Assembly: GCA_046484535.1 (NCBI GenBank) | Contig: JAWOIT010000078.1 | Span: 1 to 24,819, forward strand | Direction of reading: 5' to 3' | From: JAPHTQ01 sp046484535 | Lineage (GTDB): Bacteria; Pseudomonadota; Gammaproteobacteria; Thiohalomonadales; Thiohalomonadaceae | DNA: 24,819 nt | In this document: positions 15,591 to 23,743 of the stretch, in pieces | Layout: every line of letters starts with the position of its first letter | How positions within the stretch are numbered: position 1 is the first letter of the stretch | Position numbers and translations under genes: made by a program | The notes under the pieces: model-generated | Database searches by the model: none | Told to the model about the DNA's origin: nothing | The model's input: the letters and a program-made list of their open reading frames with translations, nothing else

Positions 15591-16517
15591 TTAAGGCCTT
15601 ACCAGGCGGAACAGTTCATGGTGCTCGCGCACCTGCTCCGCGGTCAGCAGAAATACCCCTTCGCCGCCTCGCTCGAACTCCAGCCACATAAACGACACCT
15701 CCGGCAGCAGCTCCTCCAGCGCCTCGCGGCTATTGCCTACCTCGACCACAAGAATGCCATGGGGTTCAAGGTGGTACATGGCCTCATAGAGGATCTTGAA
15801 TACCAGGTCCAGGCCGTCCCTGCCGGCCTCCAGGGCCAGTTTCGGCTCATGGGTGAACTCCGTCGGCAGGGCGTTCATATCCTGCTCATCGACATAGGGC
15901 GGGTTGCTGACAATAATGTCGTAGCGGTTTTCCTTCAGGGCGGAAAACAGATCGGACCTGACGGCACGGACCTGCTCCTGCAGATCGTAACGCTCGATAT
16001 TGATCCGCGCGACATCCAGGGCGTCGTCCGACAAGTCCGCCGCATCCACCGAGGCCTCCGGGAAGGCCGCCGCACAGGCAATCGCGATACAACCGCTTCC
16101 GGTACATAGATCAAGGATATTATGCACACTCTCCGGCTGTATCCACGGCTCGAAGTGCGCCTCAATCAACTCGATAATCGGCGAACGGGGGATCAGCACG
16201 CGCTCATCCACGTAGAACGGCATGCCGCCATACCAGGCTTCGTGGGTCAGGTAGGGGGCGGGTAACCGTAGCCTGACACGCCGCATCAGAATATCCACCA
16301 CACTGCGACGCTCCTCCTCGGTCAGGCGCGTATCCAGATAGGCCTCCCCGACCTGTGGCGGCAGTTGCAGGGTGTGCAGCACCAGATAGGCTGACTCGTC
16401 CAGGGCGTTGTCGGTGCCGTGGCCGAAAAAGAGCTCGGCTTCATTAAAACGACTCCACCCCCATCGGATGAAGTCGCGAATCGTCCTCAAATCATTAACC
16501 GCCTGTTCGCTGGACAT
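15591..16517 (-). CDS. prmB: Ribosomal protein uL3 glutamine N5-methyltransferase PrmB
   Basis: PrmB methylates a glutamine of ribosomal protein uL3 (L3) using SAM. The 308-residue length fits E. coli PrmB (310). The SAM-binding motif DLCTGSGCIAIACA (136-149) and the catalytic NPPY (205-208, in IIVSNPPYVD) are visible. The N-terminal helical segment with DALDES-like NALDESAYLVLH and the VPRSPI-like motif (VLIPRSPIIELIE, 108-120) separate PrmB from the release-factor methylase PrmC. It starts three bases after the mog stop, so the two are co-transcribed. Confidence 0.95.
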   Translation of the reverse strand: MSSEQAVNDLRTIRDFIRWGWSRFNEAELFFGHGTDNALDESAYLVLHTLQLPPQVGEAYLDTRLTEEERRSVVDILMRRVRLRLPAPYLTHEAWYGGMPFYVDERVLIPRSPIIELIEAHFEPWIQPESVHNILDLCTGSGCIAIACAAAFPEASVDAADLSDDALDVARINIERYDLQEQVRAVRSDLFSALKENRYDIIVSNPPYVDEQDMNALPTEFTHEPKLALEAGRDGLDLVFKILYEAMYHLEPHGILVVEVGNSREALEELLPEVSFMWLEFERGGEGVFLLTAEQVREHHELFRLVRP

Positions 16518-16520
16518 GCG

Positions 16521-17075
16521 CTAGCCCTGCGGCTTCTTGGCGTGCTTGGGACGGAACGCCTTGCAGAACGACTCCTCGGTCTCCAGGAAGGGGCCTTCGA
16601 TCAGGTCGACGCAATAGGGCACCGCCGGGAAGACCGCATTGAGGCAGTCAGCGATCGCCGAGGGCTTGCCCGGCAGGTTGATAATCAGACTCTGCCCGCG
16701 TATTCCTGCGGTCTGTCGGGAGAGGATGGCGGTGGGGACGAACTTCAACGACTCCTGACGCATCAGCTCGCCGAACCCCGGCATCATCTTCTCGCACACC
16801 GCCTCGGTGGCCTCGGGGGTGATGTCCCGCGGCGCCGGACCGGTCCCGCCGGTGGTCACCACCAGGGAACAGCCTTCCTTGTCACAGAGGGTCTTGAGTG
16901 CATGCTCGACCTGGTCCACCTCGTCCGGCACCACACGGGCGACCGCCTCCCAGGGAGAGCTCAGCGCCTTAGCCAGCCACTCGCGGATGGCAGGGCCGCC
17001 CTGATCCTCATATTCGCCACGGCTGGCGCGGTCGGAAACGGTAACAATGCCGATACGGGACTTCTGCTGTGTCAT
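16521..17075 (-). CDS. mog: Molybdopterin adenylyltransferase
   Basis: Mog adenylates molybdopterin in the late steps of molybdenum cofactor synthesis, preparing it for metal insertion by MoeA. The 184-residue protein aligns by eye with E. coli Mog throughout: IVTVSDRASRG at the start, VVTTGGTGPAPRDITPEAT (72-90), MPGFGELMRQESLKFVPTAILSRQ, and the Mog-type C-terminus VPYCVDLIEGPFLETE, AFRPKHAKK. That C-terminus favours Mog over the shorter MoaB. It is first in a tight pair with prmB (three-base gap). A truncated repeat element lies upstream. Confidence 0.95.
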   Translation of the reverse strand: MTQQKSRIGIVTVSDRASRGEYEDQGGPAIREWLAKALSSPWEAVARVVPDEVDQVEHALKTLCDKEGCSLVVTTGGTGPAPRDITPEATEAVCEKMMPGFGELMRQESLKFVPTAILSRQTAGIRGQSLIINLPGKPSAIADCLNAVFPAVPYCVDLIEGPFLETEESFCKAFRPKHAKKPQG

Positions 17076-17176
17076 CTACCCACCATGGTCAAATTCAAAG
17101 GTGGGGCATTATACCCTGCCCGGCCACTGCTTGCAGTGTTCTCCGAAACGACCGGCCCTGGATGCGTACATCAGCG

Positions 17177-17271
17177 CACCGCAAAGGCGCAAAGAACGCA
17201 AAGTTGTTATGGGCGGGCATCACCAGGGCGTATTACACCCACTCTACATCGGCGGGGTAGCCTTTGCGGTG
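17177..17271. repeat. Inverted-repeat element, GCAAAGGCGC family, truncated copy 3 (amrS-mog gap)
   Basis: The left arm 17177-17203 (starting CACCGCAAAGGCGCAAAG) matches copy 2 with one or two changes. The right side retains only CTTTGCGGTG (17262-17271), about ten bases of the expected 27. The spacer is also shorter. This is a decayed or internally deleted copy. The rest of the 203-base gap shows nothing else. Confidence 0.75.
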
Positions 17272-17278
17272 AAACGTA

Positions 17279-18394
17279 TCATGCAAAATCGGCCAGGCGC
17301 ACCGGCCGGCGGCGGCTGCCCCACTCCCCGGGTTTGGCTTCAAAGACCCCGGCACAGGGGGTGCCGCAGTTATTGCAGTTGCCCTCGGCGGTCAAATTCC
17401 AGTCGCTGAGGACATACCAGTCGCGGCCGATAAGCCGCTGGCCGCAGTTGTGACAATAGGTGCTCTCCCCGTCCTTGTCGTGGACATTACCGGTATAGGC
17501 ATAGCGCACGCCGTTACGCATGGCGATCTCCCGGGCGCGGGTAAGCGTTGAGGGCGGCGTAGGCATCACATTCATCATCTTGAAGTCGGGGTGGAAGGCG
17601 GTAAAGTGCATCGGCACATCCGGGCCCAGCTCCTTGACCACCCAGCGGGTCATGGCGTCGATCTCTTCGTCCGAATCATTCCAGCCGGGGATCAGCAGCG
17701 TGGTGGTTTCGAGCCAGACATCGGTTTCATGCTTGATGTGGGTTAGGGTATCCAGCACCGGTTGCAAATGACCGCCGGTGAGCTTGATGTAGAACTCCTC
17801 GGTAAACCCCTTCAGGTCCACATTGGCCGCATCCATCCACTGATAAAACTCCCTGCGCGGCTCATCAGAGACATAACCGGCGGTGACCGCCACCGACTTG
17901 ATGCCCCGCTCACGACAGGCCTTGGCCACGTCGATGGCGTATTCGTGGAAGATCACCGGATCATTGTAGGTGTAGGCCACCGAGCGTGCCCCCAGCTTCT
18001 CCGCCGCACGGGCGATCAGTTCCGGACTGGCCGCATCGGCCAGGGTGTCGATCTCACGGGATTTGGAGATATCCCAGTTCTGGCAAAACTTACAGGCCAG
18101 ATTGCAGCCGGCGGTACCGAACGAGAGCACCGGCGTACCGGGAAGAAAGTGGTTCAGCGGCTTTTTCTCAATGGGGTCGATGCAATAGCCGCTGGAGCGG
18201 CCATAGGAGGTCAACACTATCTTGTTGCCCAGGTTGGCGCGCACAAAGCAGAGACCGCGCTGCCCCTCCTTCAGCTTGCAGTAGCGCGGGCACAGATCAC
18301 ACTGCACCCGCCCATCATCCAGCGCATGCCAGTACTTGGTGTCGACTACCGTGCCCTCGGGCAACTCCCCTTCTACCACCGCTTTTTCACTCAT
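17279..18394 (-). CDS. amrS: AmmeMemoRadiSam system radical SAM enzyme
   Basis: This is the radical-SAM member of the conserved AmmeMemoRadiSam set. The 371-residue protein belongs to the pyruvate-formate-lyase-activating-like group. The SAM-cluster motif is Cys97-x3-Cys101-x2-Cys104 (GCNLACKFCQNWDISKS). An N-terminal Cys cluster (Cys32, 35, 39 and 49, CDLCPRYCKLKEGQRGLC) and a C-terminal rubredoxin-like zinc ribbon with two CxxC pairs (YCHNCGQRLIGRDWYVL, then NCNNCGTP) are diagnostic of AmrS as opposed to PflA. It is divergent from amrB-amrA across a 239-base gap, which strongly supports the system call. GGAG lies six bases before the ATG. The substrate is not known to me. Confidence 0.92.
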   Translation of the reverse strand: MSEKAVVEGELPEGTVVDTKYWHALDDGRVQCDLCPRYCKLKEGQRGLCFVRANLGNKIVLTSYGRSSGYCIDPIEKKPLNHFLPGTPVLSFGTAGCNLACKFCQNWDISKSREIDTLADAASPELIARAAEKLGARSVAYTYNDPVIFHEYAIDVAKACRERGIKSVAVTAGYVSDEPRREFYQWMDAANVDLKGFTEEFYIKLTGGHLQPVLDTLTHIKHETDVWLETTTLLIPGWNDSDEEIDAMTRWVVKELGPDVPMHFTAFHPDFKMMNVMPTPPSTLTRAREIAMRNGVRYAYTGNVHDKDGESTYCHNCGQRLIGRDWYVLSDWNLTAEGNCNNCGTPCAGVFEAKPGEWGSRRRPVRLADFA

Positions 18395-18581
18395 CGCACT
18401 CTCCCGCTAAGCTCAGCACACTGTCCGACTATATAAATGCGTGTTGCATCAGCCACTGACAGGATATATAGATACTAGCAGGTCGTTGAAACAGACCGCA
18501 GCCGGGGTGCGCATACCGGTTCGGTCCGGATTGCATTATCCGCCGCATGACATAGTTTATGAATAGTCCCCCGGATTCACC

Positions 18582-18593
18582 GAAACCGGTTTC
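18582..18593. promoter_or_regulatory. 12-bp perfect palindrome in the amrS/amrB divergent gap
   Basis: GAAACCGGTTTC is a perfect palindrome about 40 bases before the amrB start, inside the 239-base gap shared by the two divergent transcripts. Such sites often bind dimeric regulators. No specific family can be named, and chance occurrence is possible. The rest of the gap (18395-18633) is AT-richer, with TATATA stretches near 18431 and 18465, and no gene. Confidence 0.4.
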
Positions 18594-18633
18594 AATCACC
18601 CGATAAAAGCAGCGTAGCAACGGAGAATCGACC

Positions 18634-19422
18634 ATGAGCACCGTACGCGAACCCGCCGTTGCCGGAATGTTCTACCCGGACAATCCCAGCGCCTTGCGGC
18701 AGATGGTGGATGACTTTTTGCAACAGCTTCCCACATCGTCCGAACCGGCACCCAAGGCCATTATCGCGCCCCACGCCGGCTACACCTATTCCGGGCCGGT
18801 GGCCGCCAGCGCCTATGCCCGGCTACGAAGTGTACGCCACATAGTCACACGGGTGGTTCTACTCGGCCCCTCCCACCGAGTCGGCTTTCTCGGCCTGGCC
18901 ACCAGCAGCGCCGACACCTTCCGCACACCGCTGGGTGACATCCCGGTGGATACCGGTGCGGTGGCAACGATTAACGCCCTGCCCCAAGTGCACACCCTGG
19001 ACCAGGCGCACATGCTGGAACACAGCCTGGAGGTGCACCTGCCCTTCCTGCAAGAGAGCCTGGAGAGCTTCAGCCTGGTCCCCATCGTGGTCGGGGACGC
19101 CGGTGCCGAAGAGGTGTCCGAGGTGTTGGATAAGCTATGGGGCGGTGAGGAGACACTCATCGTAATCAGCTCGGATCTGAGCCACTATCACGACTACGCT
19201 ACCGCACAGCAAATGGACCGAAAGACCTCCGATGCCATCGAGGCGCTGCAGCCGGAGGCCATCGCCCATGAGGGGGCCTGTGGTCGCAACCCGGTGAGCG
19301 GATTGTTATTGTTGGCTAAACAAAAGCACCTGCATGCCCACACCATCGATCTGCGCAACTCCGGTGACACCGCCGGGCCACGGGATCAGGTGGTCGGCTA
19401 CGGCGCCTATCTCTTTAATTAG
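18634..19422 (+). CDS. amrB: AmmeMemoRadiSam system protein B (MEMO1 family)
   Basis: A 262-residue protein of the MEMO family, related to human MEMO1 and extradiol-dioxygenase-like metal sites. The family start REPAVAGMFYP is at residues 5-15. The metal-ligand candidates equivalent to MEMO1 are His47 (APHAGYTYSGP), His81 (GPSHRVGF) and Cys216 (EGACGRNPVSG), and EHSLEVHLPFLQ and SSDLSHYHDY are also present. With all ligands intact it should bind a metal (inference from MEMO1). It is followed after seven bases by amrA and is divergent from amrS. GGAG lies eight bases before the ATG. Its role in the system is not established. Confidence 0.95.
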   Translation: MSTVREPAVAGMFYPDNPSALRQMVDDFLQQLPTSSEPAPKAIIAPHAGYTYSGPVAASAYARLRSVRHIVTRVVLLGPSHRVGFLGLATSSADTFRTPLGDIPVDTGAVATINALPQVHTLDQAHMLEHSLEVHLPFLQESLESFSLVPIVVGDAGAEEVSEVLDKLWGGEETLIVISSDLSHYHDYATAQQMDRKTSDAIEALQPEAIAHEGACGRNPVSGLLLLAKQKHLHAHTIDLRNSGDTAGPRDQVVGYGAYLFN

Positions 19423-19429
19423 GCAGGGC

Positions 19430-19999
19430 ATGCTGGACCAATCACTCCAACAACAACTGCTGGCGATCGCCGAAGCGTCCATCCGCCACGGACTGGATTA
19501 CGGGCAACCGCTTAGCCTGGATCCGGCCGGCTTTCCCGAGGAGCTGCAGAAACCGGGCGCCAGCTTCGTCACACTCCACTCCCGCGGAGAGTTGCGTGGC
19601 TGCATAGGCGCCCTCCAACCCCACCGTCCCCTGGCTGAGGATGTAGCGGAGAATGCCTACGCGGCCGCTTTTCGCGATAGAAGATTCCTCCCCCTTCGCC
19701 AAGAGGAACTGGGAGGACTGGAGATTCACATCGCCATCCTTACACCCGCCGAGCCGATGCACTTCCACTCCGAGACGGACCTGCTGCAGCAACTTCGCCC
19801 CGGAGAGGACGGGCTGATACTGGAGGAGGGATTTTACCGTGGCACCTTTCTGCCCTCAGTCTGGGAGCAGCTGCCCACACCGGAACTGTTTCTGAGTCAT
19901 CTCAAGCAAAAGGCGGGGCTGCCCGCCGATTACTGGTCCGACACAATAAAGATAAGCCGCTATACCACCTTCAGTTTCGGCACCACGGTTGAGGGCTGA
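19430..19999 (+). CDS. amrA: AmmeMemoRadiSam system protein A (AMMECR1 family)
   Basis: The 189-residue product has the AMMECR1 fold signatures: FVTLHSRGELRGCIGAL (about 46-62, with the invariant LRGCIG and Cys58), NAYAAAFRDRRFLPL, ELGGLEIHIAILTPAEPM, and GLILEEGFYRGTFLPSVWEQLP. I use the ATG at 19430, seven bases after the amrB stop. The in-frame ATG at 19334 lies deep inside amrB and would add 32 residues with no family match. The function of AMMECR1 proteins is unknown. The strict pairing with amrB here suggests a shared complex or pathway. Confidence 0.94.
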   Translation: MLDQSLQQQLLAIAEASIRHGLDYGQPLSLDPAGFPEELQKPGASFVTLHSRGELRGCIGALQPHRPLAEDVAENAYAAAFRDRRFLPLRQEELGGLEIHIAILTPAEPMHFHSETDLLQQLRPGEDGLILEEGFYRGTFLPSVWEQLPTPELFLSHLKQKAGLPADYWSDTIKISRYTTFSFGTTVEG

Positions 20000-20064
20000 C
20001 GGTCATACGGTTTATCCGGCCGTGTTCGGGTGTGGGATTAAGCCCGGCGGGTGATGGTGAAAAA

Positions 20065-20607
20065 TTATTTCAGCAGCTTTTCACGGTAGTACTGCAGTTC
20101 CTGGATCGACTCACGGATATCGTCCAGCGCCTGGTGGCTGTTTTTCTTTTTAAAACCGCTGTACACCTCCGGCTGCCAGCGCCTGGCCAGCTCCTTGAGG
20201 GTGCTCACATCCAGGTTGCGGTAGTGGAAGAAGGACTCGAGGGACGGCATGTAACGGGCGAGAAAGCGGCGGTCCTGACAGATCGTGTTTCCGCACATGG
20301 GCGATTTGCCCCGCTCCGCATATTGCTCCAGAAAACTCAGGGTCAGCTCCACCGCGGTCGCCTCACTGACCCCGTCATCTTTGATCCTTTGCAACAGGCC
20401 CGACTCACCGTGGGTGCGCCGGTTCCACTCATCCATCTGCCCCAGTATTGATGCCTCCTGGTGGATCGCGAGCACCGGCCCCTCCACCTGCGTGGTAAGC
20501 TGGGCATCGGTAACGATGGTGGCGATCTCGATAATCCGGTCATGCTCCGGATCGAGTCCTGTCATCTCCAGATCGATCCAGATAAGATTGTCCGGGTGTT
20601 TCTCCAT
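20065..20607 (-). CDS. orn: Oligoribonuclease
   Basis: Orn degrades 2-5-mer RNAs (and pGpG from cyclic-di-GMP breakdown) to mononucleotides. At 180 residues it matches E. coli Orn (181). The DEDDh catalytic set is visible: Asp12 and Glu14 (WIDLEMTGLD), Asp112 (CQDRRFL), His158 and Asp163 (NSHQALDDIRES). An AAGGAG site (complement 20616-20621) precedes the ATG. It is divergent from the M48 protease gene across 86 bases and convergent with amrA. Proximity of orn to rsgA is common in gammaproteobacteria; here four genes of a separate transcript intervene or precede it. Confidence 0.97.
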   Translation of the reverse strand: MEKHPDNLIWIDLEMTGLDPEHDRIIEIATIVTDAQLTTQVEGPVLAIHQEASILGQMDEWNRRTHGESGLLQRIKDDGVSEATAVELTLSFLEQYAERGKSPMCGNTICQDRRFLARYMPSLESFFHYRNLDVSTLKELARRWQPEVYSGFKKKNSHQALDDIRESIQELQYYREKLLK

Positions 20608-20693
20608 GTAGTGAACTCCTTAGATAACTTGCCAAGCATTCTAGCAAAAGCTAACCTGCTCCAGCATTACTGATACGAGACTGTTTCCCCATT

Positions 20694-21944
20694 ATGCATC
20701 TGTTTACATTGTTGTTTCTCGGCATGCTGCTGGCCTCCATCGCTATTGAGCAATGGCTGCTGCACCGCCAAATCCGGCACGTCGCCTCAAACCGGGAGCA
20801 CGTTCCGGAGGCCTTTGCCGAGCGAATCAGCCTCGACGCCCACCAGCGGGCCGCCGATTATACCCTGAGCAAGGCACGTCTGGGCCGCTATGAGCTCTTC
20901 TACGGCGCGCTGATTCTGCTGGGGCTGACCCTGGGCGGCGGCCTGCAGTGGCTGGATCAGGTCTGGCGCAGCCTGGAGCTCTCGCCGCTGGTGATGGGTA
21001 CCGGCTTTATGCTCAGCGTGATTCTGCTGACATCACTGCTGGATCTGCCCTTCACCCTCTACCGCACCTTTCGCATCGAGCAGCGCTTCGGCTTCAACCG
21101 CACCACTCCGGCTCTGTTTATCAGCGATATGCTCAAACAGGGGCTGTTGCTGCTGTTGCTGGGTACGCCACTGGCCGCATTGGTGCTGTGGCTGATGCAG
21201 GGCGCCGGGGAGTGGTGGTGGCTCTATGTCTGGCTGGTCTGGAGCGGCTTTACCCTACTGATGCTGTGGGCCTATCCGGCGGTGATCGCGCCGCTTTTCA
21301 ACAAATTCACCCCACTGGAGGACGAGCAGCTGCGCCGGCGCATCGATAACCTGCTCAAGCGCTGCGGCTTCACCTCCAACGGCATCTTCGTGATGGACGG
21401 CTCGCGCCGCTCCAGCCACGGCAACGCCTACTTCTCGGGCATGGGCAACAACAAGCGGATCGTCTTCTTCGACACCCTGCTGGAGAGCCTGGACGGGGAT
21501 GAGATCGAGGCGGTGCTGGCCCACGAGCTCGGTCACTTCCGGCGCAAACACATCCGCAAGCGCCTGGTTATGATGATGCTGATGAGCCTGGCAGGCCTGG
21601 CCCTGCTCGGCTGGCTGGTGCAACAGACCTGGTTCTATACCGGTCTTGGTATCGAGCAGCCGTCGGTACATGCGGCGCTGGTGCTGTTCCTGCTGGTGAT
21701 GCCGGTATTCACCTTCTTCATCCAGCCGCTGATGGCCCTGTCCATGCGCAAGCACGAGTTCGAGGCGGACGAGTTCGCCGCCGAGCACGCCGAGGCCGAC
21801 AAGCTCATCGCCGCCCTGGTCAAACTCTACGAGGAGAACGCCAGCACCCTCACCCCGGACCGGCTCTACTCCTCCTACCACGACAGCCACCCGCCGGCGC
21901 CGGTGCGAATCGCCCACTTGTCGGCTAAACTGCAAACAGCATAA
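20694..21944 (+). CDS. M48-family membrane metallopeptidase (Ste24-like)
   Basis: This 416-residue integral membrane protease resembles the Ste24/CAAX prenyl protease branch of M48 rather than the shorter HtpX. It has an N-terminal helix (residues 1-20), further helices at about 68-90, 98-120, 145-190, 285-310 and 320-345, and the zinc site HELGH at 277-281 (LAHELGHFRRKH). The third ligand is probably Glu355 in RKHEFEADEFA. NAYFSGMGNNKRIVFFDTLL just before the zinc site is the typical M48 substrate-strand region. The native substrate is unknown; membrane-protein quality control is likely. It heads a close plus-strand cluster, and its stop overlaps the ribosome site region of the cytochrome gene. 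Confidence 0.93.
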   Translation: MHLFTLLFLGMLLASIAIEQWLLHRQIRHVASNREHVPEAFAERISLDAHQRAADYTLSKARLGRYELFYGALILLGLTLGGGLQWLDQVWRSLELSPLVMGTGFMLSVILLTSLLDLPFTLYRTFRIEQRFGFNRTTPALFISDMLKQGLLLLLLGTPLAALVLWLMQGAGEWWWLYVWLVWSGFTLLMLWAYPAVIAPLFNKFTPLEDEQLRRRIDNLLKRCGFTSNGIFVMDGSRRSSHGNAYFSGMGNNKRIVFFDTLLESLDGDEIEAVLAHELGHFRRKHIRKRLVMMMLMSLAGLALLGWLVQQTWFYTGLGIEQPSVHAALVLFLLVMPVFTFFIQPLMALSMRKHEFEADEFAAEHAEADKLIAALVKLYEENASTLTPDRLYSSYHDSHPPAPVRIAHLSAKLQTA

Positions 21945-21954
21945 GGAGATCAAT

Positions 21955-22257
21955 ATGAAGAAATTAATCAGCGTTTCACTTCTACTCGCCGCCCCGCTGC
22001 TGGCCGGCACCGCCCAGGCGGACGTCACACGCGGCGAGAAGCTGCACAACGATCAATGCATCAGCTGCCACGCGGCCCGCTTTGACAATAACGGCGCGGC
22101 GATCTATACCCGTGAAGACCGGCGCGTAAACAGCCTGGCCGGACTGAAAAAACAGGTCAACCGCTGCAAGAACAACCTGAGCATTCAGTGGTTTGACGAC
22201 GAGGTGCAGGCGGTCACCGACTACCTGAACGCCACCTACTACCACTTCGAGGAATAG
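21955..22257 (+). CDS. Small periplasmic c-type cytochrome lacking a distal Met
   Basis: A 100-residue precursor with a signal peptide (MKKLISVSLLLAAPLLAGTAQA, cleavage after about residue 22) and one heme-binding motif, Cys35-Ile-Ser-Cys38-His39. The remainder contains no methionine, so the usual class I Met axial ligand is absent. Conserved-looking features are REDRRVNSLAGL, VNRCKNNL (Cys71) and WFDDEVQAVTDYLNATYY. His97 or a Lys could be the sixth ligand, or the heme may be high-spin (inference). A strong AAGGAG overlaps the end of the M48 gene, so the two are translated from one message. The electron partner is unknown. Confidence 0.9.
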   Translation: MKKLISVSLLLAAPLLAGTAQADVTRGEKLHNDQCISCHAARFDNNGAAIYTREDRRVNSLAGLKKQVNRCKNNLSIQWFDDEVQAVTDYLNATYYHFEE

Positions 22258-22265
22258 ATACGCTT

Positions 22266-22598
22266 ATGACCGATCTGCTGCAACAGCACTGTCTCTCCCC
22301 CAAAGAGGGGCTGACTGCACTCGATAAAGAGGGCATTGAGCGATACCTTCTCGAGGTGGAGGGATGGCAGCTGGAGGCAGACGGTAAAACTATCCGGCGT
22401 GAATTCCACTTCAAGGACTTTTATCAGACCATCGCTTTCGTCAACGCTCTGGCCTGGATCGCCAATAACGAGGACCACCACCCGGACCTGGAGGTGGGTT
22501 ACAACCGCTGTACGGTGCACTACACCACCCATGCGGTCGATGGCCTCTCGCTCAACGATTTCATCTGTGCCGCCCGCATCGACAACCTGAACCGATGA
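22266..22598 (+). CDS. phhB: 4a-hydroxytetrahydrobiopterin dehydratase (pterin-4a-carbinolamine dehydratase)
   Basis: The 110-residue PCD family protein has the signature NEDHHPDLEVGYNRCTVHYTTHAVDGLS (about 75-102), including the paired His of the pterin site, and the FHFKDFYQTIAFVNALAWIA helix. In Pseudomonas PhhB recycles the pterin cofactor of phenylalanine hydroxylase. No hydroxylase gene lies in this window, and PCDs without one have been proposed to serve other pterin needs. It starts eight bases after the cytochrome stop with a weak ribosome site and is followed by rsgA after 44 bases. Confidence 0.95.
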   Translation: MTDLLQQHCLSPKEGLTALDKEGIERYLLEVEGWQLEADGKTIRREFHFKDFYQTIAFVNALAWIANNEDHHPDLEVGYNRCTVHYTTHAVDGLSLNDFICAARIDNLNR

Positions 22599-22642
22599 GC
22601 CGCCGAACGTCTCACCCCACCATCACCGCCTGATCACACTGC

Positions 22643-23668
22643 ATGGCCAAACGAAAACTCAACCGCCGCCAGCAGTGGCGCATCAACAAAATCCAGGATG
22701 AGCGGCGCAAGCGCGCCGAGCGCAAACAATCCCAAGCCGAAACCCCGTTGAAAGACAGCGACAGCCTGGGCCCGGCGCAGGAGGGGCTGGTGATCGCCAA
22801 TTACGGCGCCAGCGTGGAGGTTGAGGACGCCGGCGGCAACACGGTGCGCTGCCAGTTGCGGCAGAACCTGCCGCTGCTGGTGGTCGGTGACCGGGTGATC
22901 TGGCAGCCCGCCGGCGAAGGCGGCGTGGTCACCGCCCAGCTGGAGCGGCGCTCTGAGCTGGCGCGACCCGACGCCCTGGGCGAGATGAAGGCGCTGGCGG
23001 CGAATATCGATCAGATCCTGGTGGTGGCCGCCCCGGCCCCGCTCTACAGCTCCGACCTCATCAATCAATATCTGGCAGCGGCCGAGCTCACCGACGTCTC
23101 CCCTTTGCTGGTATTCAACAAAATCGATCTCATCGATCAACAGAACCGCGAAGCGGTTGAGGCACTGCTTGGGGTCTATCGGCGCATTGGCTATCCGGTC
23201 ATAACCGCCAGCACCAAACAGGAACATGGCCTGGACACGCTCATCGCACAGCTCAAGGGACACACGAGTGTCTTCGTCGGACAATCCGGCGTTGGAAAAT
23301 CATCCCTGGTGCAGGCCCTGTTACCCGAAGCCCGAATCAACGTGGGTGAACTCTCCGCACAGAGCGGTCTTGGCCAGCACACCACAAGCACCGCCCGCCT
23401 CTACCACCTGCCCACCGGCGGACAGGTCATCGACTCGCCCGGTGTACGGGAATTCCGGCTCTGGCCGATGTCACGCCAGCAACTCGCGCAGGGCTTTATC
23501 GAGTTCCGTCCCTGGCTCGGACAGTGCAAATTCCGTGACTGCACCCATCAACACGAGCCCGGCTGCGCCCTGCAAAAGGCACTGGCCGACGGCAGCATCA
23601 GCCGACTGCGAATTGAGAGCTACCAGAAGATCGCAAGGCAGCTTGAAGAGTATGACCCCGTCTACTGA
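22643..23668 (+). CDS. rsgA: Ribosome small-subunit-dependent GTPase A
   Basis: RsgA (YjeQ) is a circularly permuted GTPase that acts in late 30S subunit maturation. The 341-residue product has a basic N-terminal tail (KRKLNRRQQWRINK) and an OB-fold region (about 45-105). The GTPase motifs come in permuted order: G4 NKID (159-162), G1 GQSGVGKSS (213-221), G3 DSPG (264-267). The C-terminal zinc knuckle has Cys295, Cys300, His302 and Cys308 (CKFRDCTHQHEPGC). Length and order are typical. It ends the M48-cytochrome-PCD-rsgA cluster. Confidence 0.97.
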   Translation: MAKRKLNRRQQWRINKIQDERRKRAERKQSQAETPLKDSDSLGPAQEGLVIANYGASVEVEDAGGNTVRCQLRQNLPLLVVGDRVIWQPAGEGGVVTAQLERRSELARPDALGEMKALAANIDQILVVAAPAPLYSSDLINQYLAAAELTDVSPLLVFNKIDLIDQQNREAVEALLGVYRRIGYPVITASTKQEHGLDTLIAQLKGHTSVFVGQSGVGKSSLVQALLPEARINVGELSAQSGLGQHTTSTARLYHLPTGGQVIDSPGVREFRLWPMSRQQLAQGFIEFRPWLGQCKFRDCTHQHEPGCALQKALADGSISRLRIESYQKIARQLEEYDPVY

Positions 23669-23743
23669 GGATCGACTCTCCGAAACCGCCCACTAACTGC
23701 GTCAACAAGCAAAAATCGCTCAGGCGAGTGCGAGAGAAGGCAT

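Noticed and set aside
16419..17453. 344-residue plus-strand frame over prmB/mog
   Set aside because: Antisense to two well-supported genes and crosses a repeat element.
19334..19429. Upstream ATG as the amrA start
   Set aside because: It would overlap amrB by about 90 bases and add 32 residues unlike AMMECR1 proteins; the ATG at 19430 follows the amrB stop closely.
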